Source of the DNA: JAMXLO01 sp963812505
Lineage (GTDB): Bacteria > Pseudomonadota > Alphaproteobacteria > Acetobacterales > Acetobacteraceae
Assembly: GCA_963812505.1 (NCBI GenBank)
Contig: CAWEVM010000003.1
Coordinates: 1 to 64,000, forward strand
Direction of reading: 5' to 3'
DNA: 64,000 nucleotides
Shown: in pieces, positions 26,269-36,100 of the stretch
Position numbering within the stretch: the first letter of the stretch is position 1
How the letters are laid out: each line of letters starts with the position of its first letter
The notes under the pieces: generated by a model
What the model was told of the DNA's origin: nothing
Seen by the model: the letters and a program-made list of their open reading frames with translations, nothing else
The model's database searches: none
Made by a program: the position numbers and the translations under genes

Positions 26269-27786
26269 TCACCTTGAACACGCGTCCTGCCTGATACGGA
26301 ACAGGGCGGCGACGTCGGATTGGGCGATCAGCGCCAGTCGGTCGGCGGCGAAGTGCGTCAGGTCGGGTTCGCCGCCCGCGTCGAGCAGCAGCAGGTGATC
26401 GTAGCCGCAGAGGTCTACCTTGCCCGGCATCTTGAGTGCACGATGGTCCGCGATTGAGCCGGCGCGCTCGGCCAAGTCTCGATACGGGGGCAGGGTTGAG
26501 ATTGGTTGTTGCGAGGGGTTGTCGAAGAGGAATGGCCAGTACGCCCGGTGCTCGATCAGCAACAGGGCGGGGAGGTGCGCGTCGAGCTGTAGGCCGAACG
26601 AGAGTTGCCGACTGAGCGGCGCCTTCTGCCAATAGCGCGGGGCTTCCTTTTGCGTCACGGCTGCGACAAATACGCGGGACCCGGGCTCGACCGATGCGAT
26701 GACTGTGCGCAGGTCCGCGATGTCGCTCTGATGTTCGTGCCATGCATAGCCGACGATGGCCATGCGGACGCCGAACAGCAAGGTGAACGCGGCGACAGCG
26801 GCAGAAGCGTTGGCGCGTGACAGGCCGATCGGCAGCACCGCGCCGAACAGCAGAAAGCCCAGCAGGATCACGAAGCGTGTGTCGAGCAGATATGTGCCCT
26901 TGAAGGAAAATGGTGCTGCCAGGAACAACAGCGCCGTCAGCAACAATGGCAGCCCGCCGATCGGCGATATGCGCAGCCAACCGTTTGCGAAACATGCGAG
27001 AAGAAATGCGCCCACAATGCACGACGTGGCGATGTCGAGCGGCAGGATGTAGTTGGCGAACGGCAGGATCAGTTGCCGGAACTTGACGGCGAGGGAGGAG
27101 AATTCGGTGGCGTCGGAAAGTGAGGCAAGTGGCGAGACCAGGTAGAGTCCGAGCGGCACGAGGGCCAAGGGCAAGAGCGCGGCGAAGCTCACAAGAACCG
27201 CCGAGATCTGTCGGCGACGCGGCCAAAGCCTTTGCAGCTCATAGCCCGCGATCAACACATAGAAGAACAGCAGTCCCATGAGGTGGCAGAAGAACAGCGC
27301 GACGCAGCCCACTGGTGCCAGTGCGACCACTCGCAGTGGATGGCGGTCGCGCCATTCGATCCAGGCCGCGGCAAGTAGCAACGCCATGCCGATGGCGGCG
27401 ACGAAATTCAGGAAGCCGAGCAGCAGCGTCGCATTGTAGGCGACAAGGCCGGATGCGAGGGGCCAGAGGGAGCAACGGCCGAACACCGCGCGGCTATAAG
27501 CGATCGTGCCGATGACCGGCAGCAGAAGAGTGGTCCCCACAACGATGCGGCCGGCGAAATGCACAGGCAGCAGATGCAACAGTGGTGGCAGGACGAGATC
27601 GGTGCCCAGGTTGGGGATGATCCCCCAACGGGGCACGTACATGCGCGAAACGATGGGATCGGTGCCCCCAAACGCCAGCACTACGGCACGCGCGAGGTGG
27701 TTGGGATAGTCGAGCAGTGGTGGCATATCGACCAGCGTCAGGGGCGCGAGCAGAGCCAGGAAGAGCAGAAGGAGCGCCTGTTTCAT
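26269..27786 (-). CDS. polytopic membrane protein, glycosyltransferase-like (GT-C fold candidate)
   Basis: A 505-residue protein with about ten to twelve hydrophobic helices in the first 380 residues and a soluble C-terminal part (about 385-505). The first loop contains DMPPLLDYPNHLARAVVL, an acidic D-x-x-N-H pattern after the first helix. This resembles the first periplasmic loop of GT-C/ArnT-like membrane glycosyltransferases and of related bacterial polytopic proteins of unknown function. The start is set at ATG 27786 (MKQALLLLFLALLAP). There is no neighbouring glycan locus. The family assignment is tentative; the membrane topology is clear. Confidence 0.6.
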   Translation of the reverse strand: MKQALLLLFLALLAPLTLVDMPPLLDYPNHLARAVVLAFGGTDPIVSRMYVPRWGIIPNLGTDLVLPPLLHLLPVHFAGRIVVGTTLLLPVIGTIAYSRAVFGRCSLWPLASGLVAYNATLLLGFLNFVAAIGMALLLAAAWIEWRDRHPLRVVALAPVGCVALFFCHLMGLLFFYVLIAGYELQRLWPRRRQISAVLVSFAALLPLALVPLGLYLVSPLASLSDATEFSSLAVKFRQLILPFANYILPLDIATSCIVGAFLLACFANGWLRISPIGGLPLLLTALLFLAAPFSFKGTYLLDTRFVILLGFLLFGAVLPIGLSRANASAAVAAFTLLFGVRMAIVGYAWHEHQSDIADLRTVIASVEPGSRVFVAAVTQKEAPRYWQKAPLSRQLSFGLQLDAHLPALLLIEHRAYWPFLFDNPSQQPISTLPPYRDLAERAGSIADHRALKMPGKVDLCGYDHLLLLDAGGEPDLTHFAADRLALIAQSDVAALFRIRQDACSR

Positions 27787-27851
27787 GCCGGGACTTGAGG
27801 CAGAAGGCGGCGCCGCGCACACTCCGACGGAGGAACGACAGGAGGGCAGAC

Positions 27852-28517
27852 ATGGACCTGACGCAGTTCCGTGCGACGGTGGCGCAGGGTGCGCCGCCCG
27901 GCGGGATCAGCTTGGCATTGCAGACCCTGTGGTGGGACGCGAAGGGCGACTGGAATCGCGCCCATGGCTGCGCGCAGGAGGACGAAGGCAAGACCGGGTC
28001 CGCAGTGCACGCCTACCTGCACCGCAAGGAAGGTGACATGCGCAATGCCGGCGGCTGGTACAGTCGTGCCGGTCGTGAGCCTGCCACTGTGTCGCTCGAT
28101 GAGGAGTGGCAGTCGCTGGCGGAGGAGATGCTGACGCACCAAGCTGTCGAAGGTGCTCGCGCGGCGATGGACGGGTTCATGGCAGCGTTCAACGCGAGGG
28201 ACGCCGATGCGATCCGCTCGCGCTGGTTCCACTTCCCGCATGCGCGATTTCATAGCGGCACTGTGACAGTGATGCAGACGCAGTCGGACTACCACAATCT
28301 GGTATGGGATAGCCAAGGCCAGTCGGCTGGTTGGGGACGTTCTGCCTGGGACTACGTCGAGGTGATCGACGCCGGCCCGGAGAAGGTGCATTTTCGCGTC
28401 CAGTTTACTCGGTATCGTGGGGATGGCAGCGCTATCGGCAGCTACCGGTCCCTGTACATCGTGACGCTCAAGGGCGGCCGATGGGCGATCCAGGGCCGTT
28501 CGAGCTGGGCGGAATGA
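27852..28517 (+). CDS. two-domain protein: small conserved N-domain fused to NTF2/SnoaL-like domain
   Basis: A 221-residue protein from ATG 27852 (AGGAGGG upstream). Residues 1-90 hold LQTLWWDAKGDWNRAHGCAQ, AWVHAYLHRKEGD-like sequence (VHAYLHRKEGDMRNAGGWY) and YSRAG, a pattern I know as a stand-alone small protein of unknown function. Residues 95-221 look like an NTF2/SnoaL fold: AAMDGFMAAFNARDADAIRS, FHFPHARF and VHFRVQFTRYRGDGSAIGS, ending RWAIQGRSSWAE. The fusion is unusual to my knowledge. The following gene is a luciferase-like oxidoreductase 17 bases on, same strand. Confidence 0.7.
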   Translation: MDLTQFRATVAQGAPPGGISLALQTLWWDAKGDWNRAHGCAQEDEGKTGSAVHAYLHRKEGDMRNAGGWYSRAGREPATVSLDEEWQSLAEEMLTHQAVEGARAAMDGFMAAFNARDADAIRSRWFHFPHARFHSGTVTVMQTQSDYHNLVWDSQGQSAGWGRSAWDYVEVIDAGPEKVHFRVQFTRYRGDGSAIGSYRSLYIVTLKGGRWAIQGRSSWAE

Positions 28518-28534
28518 CGCGGAGGGTTTGAGTC

Positions 28535-29689
28535 ATGATCAAGAAGTTCGCCACCGTCTATGCTGGGCACGTCGATCTGCCGGATCGTGGCCAGGACGCG
28601 ACGCCGGCCAACGAGCGGCGCTTCTCCAACGCGCATCTTGCCGGGGTGTTCGACAAGACCGAGGCGATCGCACGCGTTATGGACGAAGGCGGCTGGGACA
28701 CGCTGTGGATGGCCGAGCACCACTTCCAGCAGGAAGGCTACGAGGTCATCCCGAACCTGCTGATGGCGGCAGTCCACCTCAGCCATCTGACGAAGACGCT
28801 CAAGATCGGCTGCGGCTTCAACATTGCGCCGATGTGGCATCCGCTGCGGCTGGCGGAGGATTTCGCCTGCGCAGACATCATGACCAAGGGGCGCACCATC
28901 TTCGGCGTCGGCCGCGGCTACCATACGCGTGAGGTGGAAACCTTCGGCGCGCCGATGATCGACCAGAACGCCAATCGCGAGCTGTTCGAGGAGCAGGTCG
29001 AGATCATCTTCAAGGCGTTCGACAACGAGCGGTTCTCGCACAAGGGCAAGCACTACACGCTGCCGCCCGAAGTGCCGTATCGCGGCTACACGCTGAAGGA
29101 CCTGACCTTGGTGCCGCGTCCGGTTCATTTGCCGGTGGAGTGTTGGCAGCCGGTGGTCAGCGCGTCGGCGCGCGGGCTCGACTTCATGGTGAAGCACAAC
29201 ATCAAGGGCGCGGTCGGTGGTGGTGCGGCGACCCTGGAGCAGGGCCCGATCACCGCATTCCAGGCGGCGGCGCACCGCGCAGGCAAGGACTGGAAGCTGG
29301 GCGAGAACCTGATGATCGGCATCGTCATTCACCTGGCCGATTCAAAGGAGCAGGCGCGGAAGGAGATTGTTCCTCTCTACGAGGAGCACGCCAAGATGTT
29401 TGCGCCGCTGGGCTTCATGCCTGGGATGACCAAGGAGCAGATCGCCGCCGTTGCCCGTCGTGGCGGCTGGTATGGCGCGGGTGTGCCGAACGTGGAGCAT
29501 TACATCAACCTTGGCGGCTGGTTCGCCGGCACGTCGGAGGAGCTGGTCGCGTTCCTGAAGAACATCGAGTCGCGGTATCCGGGGCTGGAGCACGTCAGCC
29601 TTTCGACGCCGATGGGCACCCCGCAGTCGATCATGCTCGATCAGTATCGGCGCGTGGCAGCCGAGGTGATGCCGCACTTCAGGCACTGA
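28535..29689 (+). CDS. LLM-class flavin-dependent oxidoreductase (luciferase-like)
   Basis: A 384-residue TIM-barrel monooxygenase of the bacterial luciferase family, using FMNH2 supplied by a separate reductase. Supporting blocks are WDTLWMAEHHFQQEGYE, LKIGCGFNIAPMWHPLRLAE, GRTIFGVGRGYHTREVETFG and LPVECWQPVVSASARGLDF. The A-E-H-H-F motif near residue 68 is typical of the alkanal monooxygenase-like branch. The substrate cannot be read from sequence. It lies between the SnoaL-fusion gene (17 bases) and a YccF gene whose ATG abuts its stop, so the three form an operon. Confidence 0.9.
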   Translation: MIKKFATVYAGHVDLPDRGQDATPANERRFSNAHLAGVFDKTEAIARVMDEGGWDTLWMAEHHFQQEGYEVIPNLLMAAVHLSHLTKTLKIGCGFNIAPMWHPLRLAEDFACADIMTKGRTIFGVGRGYHTREVETFGAPMIDQNANRELFEEQVEIIFKAFDNERFSHKGKHYTLPPEVPYRGYTLKDLTLVPRPVHLPVECWQPVVSASARGLDFMVKHNIKGAVGGGAATLEQGPITAFQAAAHRAGKDWKLGENLMIGIVIHLADSKEQARKEIVPLYEEHAKMFAPLGFMPGMTKEQIAAVARRGGWYGAGVPNVEHYINLGGWFAGTSEELVAFLKNIESRYPGLEHVSLSTPMGTPQSIMLDQYRRVAAEVMPHFRH

Positions 29690-30151
29690 ATGCGCACCAT
29701 CCTCAACATTCTCTGGAACGTGCCGGGGCTCGGTTTCGTCGCGGCGTTGCTGTGGGTTGTGGCCGGTGTGGTGATGGCGATCACCATCATCGGCCTGCCC
29801 TGGGCGAAGGCGTGCTTCACGCTGGCGAACTACACGCTGGCGCCGTTCGGCCGCGAGCTTGTCGCACGCTACGACGCGACGGGGCGTTGGTCGGCTGGCA
29901 GCGGCGGGCTGGGGCTGCTGGCCAACATCATTTGGTTCGTGCTCGCCGGCTGGTGGCTCGCGGTGATGCACGTGGTGGCGGCATGTGCGTGCGCGATCAC
30001 CATCATCGGCATTCCGTTCGCGTGGGCGCATCTCAAGATTGCTGCCGCAGCGCTCGCGCCGGTCGGCAAGATCGTGGTGCCGGTCGAGGTGGCAGTCGAG
30101 ATCGATCGTGAGAAGGCGGCCGGTTGGTTGTACGGAACAAGGCGGCGCTAG
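29690..30151 (+). CDS. YccF-domain (DUF307) inner-membrane protein
   Basis: A 153-residue protein with four hydrophobic helices arranged as two repeats, each ending in the signature ITIIG-P-A: ITIIGLPWAKACFTLANYTL in repeat one and ITIIGIPFAWAHLKIAAAAL in repeat two. Between them lie APFGRELV and GLLANIIWFVLAGWWLA. This matches YccF-family membrane proteins, whose role is unknown. The ATG starts immediately after the stop of the luciferase-like gene. Confidence 0.88.
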   Translation: MRTILNILWNVPGLGFVAALLWVVAGVVMAITIIGLPWAKACFTLANYTLAPFGRELVARYDATGRWSAGSGGLGLLANIIWFVLAGWWLAVMHVVAACACAITIIGIPFAWAHLKIAAAALAPVGKIVVPVEVAVEIDREKAAGWLYGTRRR

Positions 30152-30444
30152 CAGTCGCCATTATGGTCTGGCTGTTCCGCCATACGATCGCGGCCGCCCC
30201 GGCGGGTCGCTATCCCGGCATCGAGTGAAATCGCATCGCGCCGGCGCAGGCGGGCTGGTCGAGGGGTATCGACGACAATGCGCCACAATTCGTCATTGTC
30301 ATTCCGTCCAGCGATGTCGTTATTGTTCACCTGGCTAGAATGGGCGCCGCCGCGGACAGTGGTCACCGGGAAGGTGTCCGCTCGCCTGCATTTGCCAAAT
30401 TGCTGGCGCTGATTCTGGCGGCAGCCGATATCCACTGAGCCCGA
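30152..30444. other. 293-base gap between convergent genes, nothing clear
   Basis: The region lies between the convergent YccF and methyltransferase genes. It has short open frames in both directions but no good ribosome site, no coding bias and no similarity I recognise. A few TTGT/CATTGTC repeats around 30290-30325 are visible. No T-tract terminator was found. Confidence 0.4.
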
Positions 30445-31041
30445 CTATTCGGTGTGCAGCGGCGCGTTGTGCGATGGTGTCGAGGCGAGCAAGCAGAACG
30501 CCTGATCCGTTTCAGCGATACGGCAGTCGCTGAACCCGGCTGCCGCGACGAGTTCAGTTGCGCCCTCTCGTTGATGGCCGGAATGCATGGTGAACGCCAG
30601 CGCAAGGCGGCCGCCAACTTTGAGAACGCGCGATATTTCCCGCAACCCGGTCAGGGGTTCCGGCCACACCTGCATTGAATTGACTGCCAACGCCTTGTCG
30701 AAACCGGCGTTCGCGAATGGCAGGTGATCGGCGGACCCCTGGCGCAACTCGACGCGCCCCTCGCGGATCGCCGCCGCGTTGCGGCTGGTCGCCTGGCGCA
30801 GCATGACCGCGGACGGATCGACGCCAGCGATACGGTGCGCCTTTGGCACCAGCAGCTGAATCGCAATGCCCGGACCGAAGCCGATTTCCAGCACACTTTC
30901 GTGCTGCTGCACGCCGAGCAGATCGATTGCCCAAGCGGCGTGCCGCCGATTGGTGCGTGCCATGATGGTACCGCCCAACCTGCCAAGCAGACCGCGTGGC
31001 CGGCCGAACATGTGCATCAGGATGCTGCTGCCCGTGCTCAT
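30445..31041 (-). CDS. class I SAM-dependent methyltransferase
   Basis: A 198-residue protein from ATG 31041 (a longer frame to 31107 and a shorter start at 31011 are possible). Methyltransferase motif I is VLEIGFGPGIAIQLL, followed by IAGVDPSAVMLRQA (acidic end of strand 2), a motif resembling ADHLPFANAGFDKALAVNS and REISRVLKVGGRLALAF (motif post-III). This is the Methyltransf_11 / UbiE-like pattern. The substrate is unknown. The gene is divergent from the epoxide hydrolase with an 83-base gap. Confidence 0.85.
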   Translation of the reverse strand: MSTGSSILMHMFGRPRGLLGRLGGTIMARTNRRHAAWAIDLLGVQQHESVLEIGFGPGIAIQLLVPKAHRIAGVDPSAVMLRQATSRNAAAIREGRVELRQGSADHLPFANAGFDKALAVNSMQVWPEPLTGLREISRVLKVGGRLALAFTMHSGHQREGATELVAAAGFSDCRIAETDQAFCLLASTPSHNAPLHTE

Positions 31042-31124
31042 CCGGCGGCAACGTGTGTCGGCCGTCCGGGTTGCCAGAATGCGGTGCGCGGCATCAAATC
31101 GCGGCAAACATGGAGGATCGCGGG

Positions 31125-32279
31125 ATGGGCGCGCAATCGGCAGCCTTCAGCCTGAACGTCGCGGACACGGCGATTGCCGATCTGCGCGAACGTCTCTCGC
31201 GCACGCGATTCCCCGATCAGGCGCCCGGCGAGCCCTGGGAATACGGCACGAACGTCGATTACCTGCGCGGCTTGGTCGAGTACTGGCGCAGCGGTTTCGA
31301 CTGGCGCGCCCAGGAGGCGCGGCTGCACGCGTTCCCACAGTTCAAGGCGCCGCTGCACGACATCGACGTGCATTTCCTGCACGTGCCCGGGAAGGGGCCG
31401 AACCCGTGCCCGCTGCTGCTGATGCATGGCTGGCCTGGTTCGGTTTTCGAATTCATGGACCTCATCCCGCGCCTGACTGATCCCGGCAGTTTCGGTGGCG
31501 ATCCGGCGGACGCGTTTACCGTCGTGGCACCGTCATTGCCGGGCTACGGCTTATCGTTCCGGCCGGGCCAGAAGCGCTTCGGCATTGAGGAGATCGCCGA
31601 CTGCCTGGCAGACCTGATGACGGAAACGCTGGGCTATAACCGCTTCGCTGCGCAAGGCGGTGACTGGGGCGGCATCACTGCGTCGCGCATGGGTTACGCG
31701 CACGCCACGAAGCTGATCGGCATCCATGTCAACCTGCTCGCGGTGCGCCGCGAGCCCAACATGCTGTCCGACCCGACGCCGGAAGAACGCAAGTACCTCG
31801 ACGAACTGGCGCACTGGTTGAAGGAGGAGACCGGCTATCAGTGGATCCAGGGGACGCGGCCGCAGACGCTCAGCTTCGGACTGACGGATTCGCCCGCAGG
31901 CCTGGCAGCATGGATCGTCGAGAAGTTCCGCGCATGGTCGGATTGCAACGGTGACGTCGAGAGTGCGTTCACCCGCGATCAGTTGTTGGCGAACATCAGT
32001 CTCTATTGGTTCACTGGCGCGATCGGCTCCTCGTTCTTCCCATATTACTTCCGCATGCATCGGCCTTGGCCGATCCCGGAAGGCGGCACGATCGCCGTAC
32101 CTAGCGGTTACAGCGAGTTTCCGCGCGAGATTCTGCGTGCGCCGCGATCGCTCGCCGAGCGTACCTATACCGATATCCGCCGGTGGACCGTCATGTCGCG
32201 CGGCGGCCACTTCGCGGCCATGGAGCAGCCGGAGGCGCTGGCCGGCGAGATCCAGGCGTTCTTTCGACCACTGCGCTGA
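31125..32279 (+). CDS. epoxide hydrolase (microsomal EPHX1-like, EHN + alpha/beta hydrolase)
   Basis: A 384-residue protein. An N-terminal EHN domain (about 1-105) has LRERLSRTRFPDQ and WRSGFDWRAQEARLHAFPQF. The alpha/beta hydrolase core has oxyanion motif HGWPGSVFEF (101-110), nucleophile D180 in QGGDWGG, and the catalytic His in SRGGHFAAMEQPEALA (H362). These hydrolases open epoxides to diols through an aspartyl ester. The start at ATG 31125 has GGAGGA 12 bases upstream; an earlier ATG at 31110 is possible. The natural substrate is unknown. Confidence 0.92.
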   Translation: MGAQSAAFSLNVADTAIADLRERLSRTRFPDQAPGEPWEYGTNVDYLRGLVEYWRSGFDWRAQEARLHAFPQFKAPLHDIDVHFLHVPGKGPNPCPLLLMHGWPGSVFEFMDLIPRLTDPGSFGGDPADAFTVVAPSLPGYGLSFRPGQKRFGIEEIADCLADLMTETLGYNRFAAQGGDWGGITASRMGYAHATKLIGIHVNLLAVRREPNMLSDPTPEERKYLDELAHWLKEETGYQWIQGTRPQTLSFGLTDSPAGLAAWIVEKFRAWSDCNGDVESAFTRDQLLANISLYWFTGAIGSSFFPYYFRMHRPWPIPEGGTIAVPSGYSEFPREILRAPRSLAERTYTDIRRWTVMSRGGHFAAMEQPEALAGEIQAFFRPLR

Positions 32280-32284
32280 CGCAG

Positions 32285-33073
32285 CTAAAATAACGGCTCG
32301 TCGTAAAGGTCAATAACCTCCGCGCCGACCGACACCTGTGGTTCGGATGGCTGAAATTGCCTCGCGGACTCCATGCGAGACACCTCCTCGCGGGTGGCGG
32401 TGAAGACCTGGTGCAGGCTGCGGCCCCGTTGGTCGAACGCGTCCAACTCAGCCGCTCCGAAGAATGTGTGTTGGTTGCCGGCCGCACAGCCGAATGAACT
32501 GCGGTCCGCTCGTGCCGCAGTGATGATAATTCGTTCCGGTGAACGCAGATCGCTGATCAGCGATCCGGAGTAGCAGGCCGAGATGATGATTACCGACTGA
32601 TGGCCGGCGAGCGGTGCGAGCTTGCGTGCAAGCTCGCGTGAGGACAACGCGGTCGGTGCATTGTTGCCCATCTTGCGTGCCAGCACCTTATGCGAGCCGT
32701 GCGTGCTGAGATAGACGAATACGATGTCGCCCGGCCCCGCCTGTGCCGCAGCCGAGTTCACCATCGCAGCGATATTGGCATCATTGGCGATCGGGTAGGG
32801 GCCCTGAGCGGACACGACGTTGCTCGCGATCATCGGCACGACGTGGTATCGGCTCGCGGTCCGCAGCCTGTCAGAGAGTTCGACGACGTCGTTCTCGGAC
32901 CATGGTTCGGAATAGAGTGCCAGGCCGATATAGAACAGGCGCTTGCCGTTGGCTGCCGTCTGGTGCTGCGCAAGCGGCGAAGCCTGCGGTTCGGCGCATC
33001 GGCCCAGCGACGCCAAGGCAAGCATCAGGCCCGCGATTGTTGCACAGAGGCAGTATCTTGCGACGCGGTTCAT
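32285..33073 (-). CDS. exported caspase-fold cysteine peptidase, C13 (legumain-like) family
   Basis: A 262-residue protein with an N-terminal signal sequence (MNRVARYCLCATIAGLMLAL; cleavage near RCA at 27), so it probably acts in the periplasm. The caspase-fold dyad is visible: FVYLSTHGSHK (H125) and IIISACYSGSLI (C167), with RIIITAARADRSSFGC after it, matching the C13 pattern in which S-A-C-x-S-G is the nucleophile loop. Bacterial C13 proteins are poorly characterised; some are membrane or lipoprotein hydrolases. An in-frame GTG at 33079 is an alternative start. It converges on the epoxide hydrolase (five bases apart). Confidence 0.8.
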   Translation of the reverse strand: MNRVARYCLCATIAGLMLALASLGRCAEPQASPLAQHQTAANGKRLFYIGLALYSEPWSENDVVELSDRLRTASRYHVVPMIASNVVSAQGPYPIANDANIAAMVNSAAAQAGPGDIVFVYLSTHGSHKVLARKMGNNAPTALSSRELARKLAPLAGHQSVIIISACYSGSLISDLRSPERIIITAARADRSSFGCAAGNQHTFFGAAELDAFDQRGRSLHQVFTATREEVSRMESARQFQPSEPQVSVGAEVIDLYDEPLF

Positions 33074-33134
33074 GCACACTTCATCGCGCCAGACCGCGAT
33101 TGCGTCCAGCTCTGACGGTCGTTGAGAGTCGGTG

Positions 33135-36100
33135 TTATTCCGCGGCCACCGGCACGGCGTCCGTCGCCAGGCGTGACAGCAGCGCGCGACGCTCCTTCTC
33201 GGCCTTCACCTGGTTGGCGTCCTTCACCGGACCAAAGCCGCGGATCATGTCGGGCAATTGCGCGATCGCCACCGCGACATCCAGCGTGTCGGGCCGCAGC
33301 GCGGTGAGCGCCGTGCGAAGGTCGCCGACATATTGTTCGATGAGTGCGCGTTCCATCCGCCGCTCCTGCTGGCGGCCGAACATGTCGAGCGGCGTCCCGC
33401 GCAGACGCTTGCCGTGGCGCAGCACGCGGAACAGCGGTAGCGCTAGCCAGCCGGGCAGGGCGACCTTGCGGTGGCGGCCGGTTGCAGGATCGATGCCGGT
33501 GATCAGCGGCGGCGACAGATGGAACACCGGCTTCTCGCCGTACGTCGCTGCGGTGTGCAGGCGCGCGACCTCGTATTCATCCTTGTATGCCATCACGCGA
33601 TACAGGCCCTCGGCTGCGGTGCGCGACAGGCGCCCCGGAGCTCCAAACGCCTGGGTCTCGCCGGTGATCACCTCGTTGACCAGCGCCCGATAGCGCTTCG
33701 CCAGCCTGTTGCTTTGGTAGGCGACGAGGGAAGCGGCGCGGGCATCGATCAGCGCATGCAACTCGGTCGGTGGCGCTTCCAGCGTGTGCACGAGAATCTC
33801 GTCCTCAAGCGCTGGGTTCTCAGCCAGGACACGGCCCCACAGGAACGCCCGCCGGTTGAGTGATACCGCGGCGCCATTCAATTCGATGGCGCGGAGGATG
33901 GCGGCTTCGCCGACCGGGATCAGGCCGCGTTGCCATGCAACGCCGAGCAGCAGCGTGTTCATCGCCTGTGCGTTGCCGAACAGATGTTCGGCCAGTCGCA
34001 CCGCGTGCAGATACGTGGAGGCCGTGGCGTCTGTGGTACGCTCGATGGTGCGCCGGTGCAGCACGGCATCGATCAGCAGGTTGGCGTCGTGCTTGAACGC
34101 GGCGGTGGCGGCGAGGTCGAGATTGCCAATCACCGCGGCGGACGACGCATTTCGCTCCAGCACGCCAGGTCCGGCGGACACCGCCAGGTCTGCCGCGATC
34201 ATGACATCGGCGGCGCCGAGGGGGATGCGCACGACGTCGAGTGCTGCCTCGCTTTCGGCGATCTGCACATGGGCGACGACAGTTCCGTTCTTTTGCGCCA
34301 GCCCGGTGAAGTCGAGCGTGCGGACCGCGCGGCCTTCGAGATGCGCGGCCATCGCGAGGATCGCACCAGATGTGACGATACCGCCGCCGCCGATGCCGGC
34401 GAACAGCGCGCGCCATGGTTTGCTCGTCGCGGGCAGATCAGGCTGCCGCAGCGCTGCCGCAAGCTCGTTCTCTCGCGCCTGCCACCGCGGATCGGCGTCG
34501 GGTGCGCGCGGCGGGCCGGCGACAGTGACGAAGCTCGGGCAGAAGCCTTTGAGGCACGACAGATCGACGTTGCAGGCCGTCGGATTGATGCGGCGCTTGC
34601 GGCCGAGCGAGGTCTCCACCGGCTCGATCGCGATGCAGCTCGACTGAGCGGAGCAGTCGCCGCAGTTCTCGCACACCTGCTCGTTGATCACGACGCTCTG
34701 CACCGCCTGCGGCATCTTGCCGCGCTTGCGCCGGCGGCGCTTCTCGGTGGCGCAGACCTGATCGTATATCAGCACGGATACACCTTCGTAGGCACGCAGT
34801 TCACGCTGCACTGTGTCGAGTTCGCCGCGCACATGCCGCGTCGTGCCGGATGGCAGCGCCGATGCGGGCGGCAGACGCTCCGCTTCGTCGGCGACCACGG
34901 CAATGCGCGCCACACCTTCCGCGGCGACCTGTGCTGCGTACTGCGCGACCGAGTAGTTGCCCTCGGCGGGCTGTCCGCCGGTCATCGCCACCGCATCGTT
35001 GACCAGCAGCTTGTAGGTGATGCGGGCGCCGGCAGCGACGGCCTGGCGGATCGCCATGATGCCGGAGTGCGTGTAGGTGCCATCGCCCATGTTGGCGAAC
35101 ACGTGCGGCGTGTCGGTGAACGGCGCCATGCCGACGAACGGCGCGCCTTCGCCGCCCATATGCGTGAAGGTGCGGGTCTGGTCGCCCTCGTCGAGCGCCA
35201 TGAAGTGACAGCCAATGCCAGCGGTGGCGAAGCTTCCCTCGGGCAGCCGCGTCGACGTGCCGTGCGGGCAGCCGGCGCAGAATGCAGGAGCGCGTCGCAA
35301 TAGGCCGGGTGGACGCTCCGGCATACGCGACACCGGCGGGTCCTGGATGTTCAGACCAGCGGATCGCAGGAAGCTGGCGAGACCGGCGGCGACGATCTCC
35401 GGCGACAACTCCATCAGCGGCGATAGCAGCGGCGCGCCGGATGCGTCGGTCTTGCCGCTGATCTCCGGACGTCCGCCCGCCGGCAGGTTGTAGAGCGCGT
35501 CGCGAATCTGCGTCTCGACGAAGCTGCGCTTTTCCTCCACCACCAGGATCGCACGCTTGCCGCGGGCGAATTCGCGCAGGCCCTCGGTTTCCAGCGGCCA
35601 GGTCATGGCGATCTTGTAGAGCGCGATCTGTGCGTGGTCCTTGAGGTCCAGCATGCGCAGTGCGTGCAACGTGTCGGCGTGCGCTCGGCCGACGGTGACG
35701 ATGCCGATCGGCGCGTCACTGGTGCCGAAGATGCGCCTGTCGAGCCGGTTGGCGCGTGCCCAGGCAAGTGCCGCTGGGATGCGCTCCTGCACCACTCTTC
35801 GCTCCAGTTCGGCGCGGTCGGCAGGGAAGCGCAGATGCGGATCGTAGTTCAGCCCGTGCGGCGGCAGCGGGAAGTCCGGCGTGATGAACTCCCTGGTGGA
35901 CGGGATGACCAGCGTGGTGGCCTGCTCGGCGGTCTCCGCGGTGGTCTTGAGCGCGACCCACAGGCCACAGAAGCGCGACAGTGCGATGCCGGCGAGGCCG
36001 AGATCGACGATGTCCTCGACCGAGGCCGGGTTCAGCACCGGGATGAAGACGCCCTCGAAGACGTGCTCGGTCTGGTGCGGATATGTCGAGGAGTGCGCGC

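Noticed and set aside
25859..27226. A long minus-strand frame (455 codons) across the FAD oxidoreductase end, DUF4242 gene and the membrane gene.
   Set aside because: It is antisense or out of frame to recognised genes, with a biased, arginine-rich composition typical of shadow frames in GC-rich DNA.
30148..30435. A 95-codon minus-strand frame in the gap between YccF and the methyltransferase.
   Set aside because: There is no ribosome site, no coding bias and it overlaps the YccF stop; nothing supports translation.
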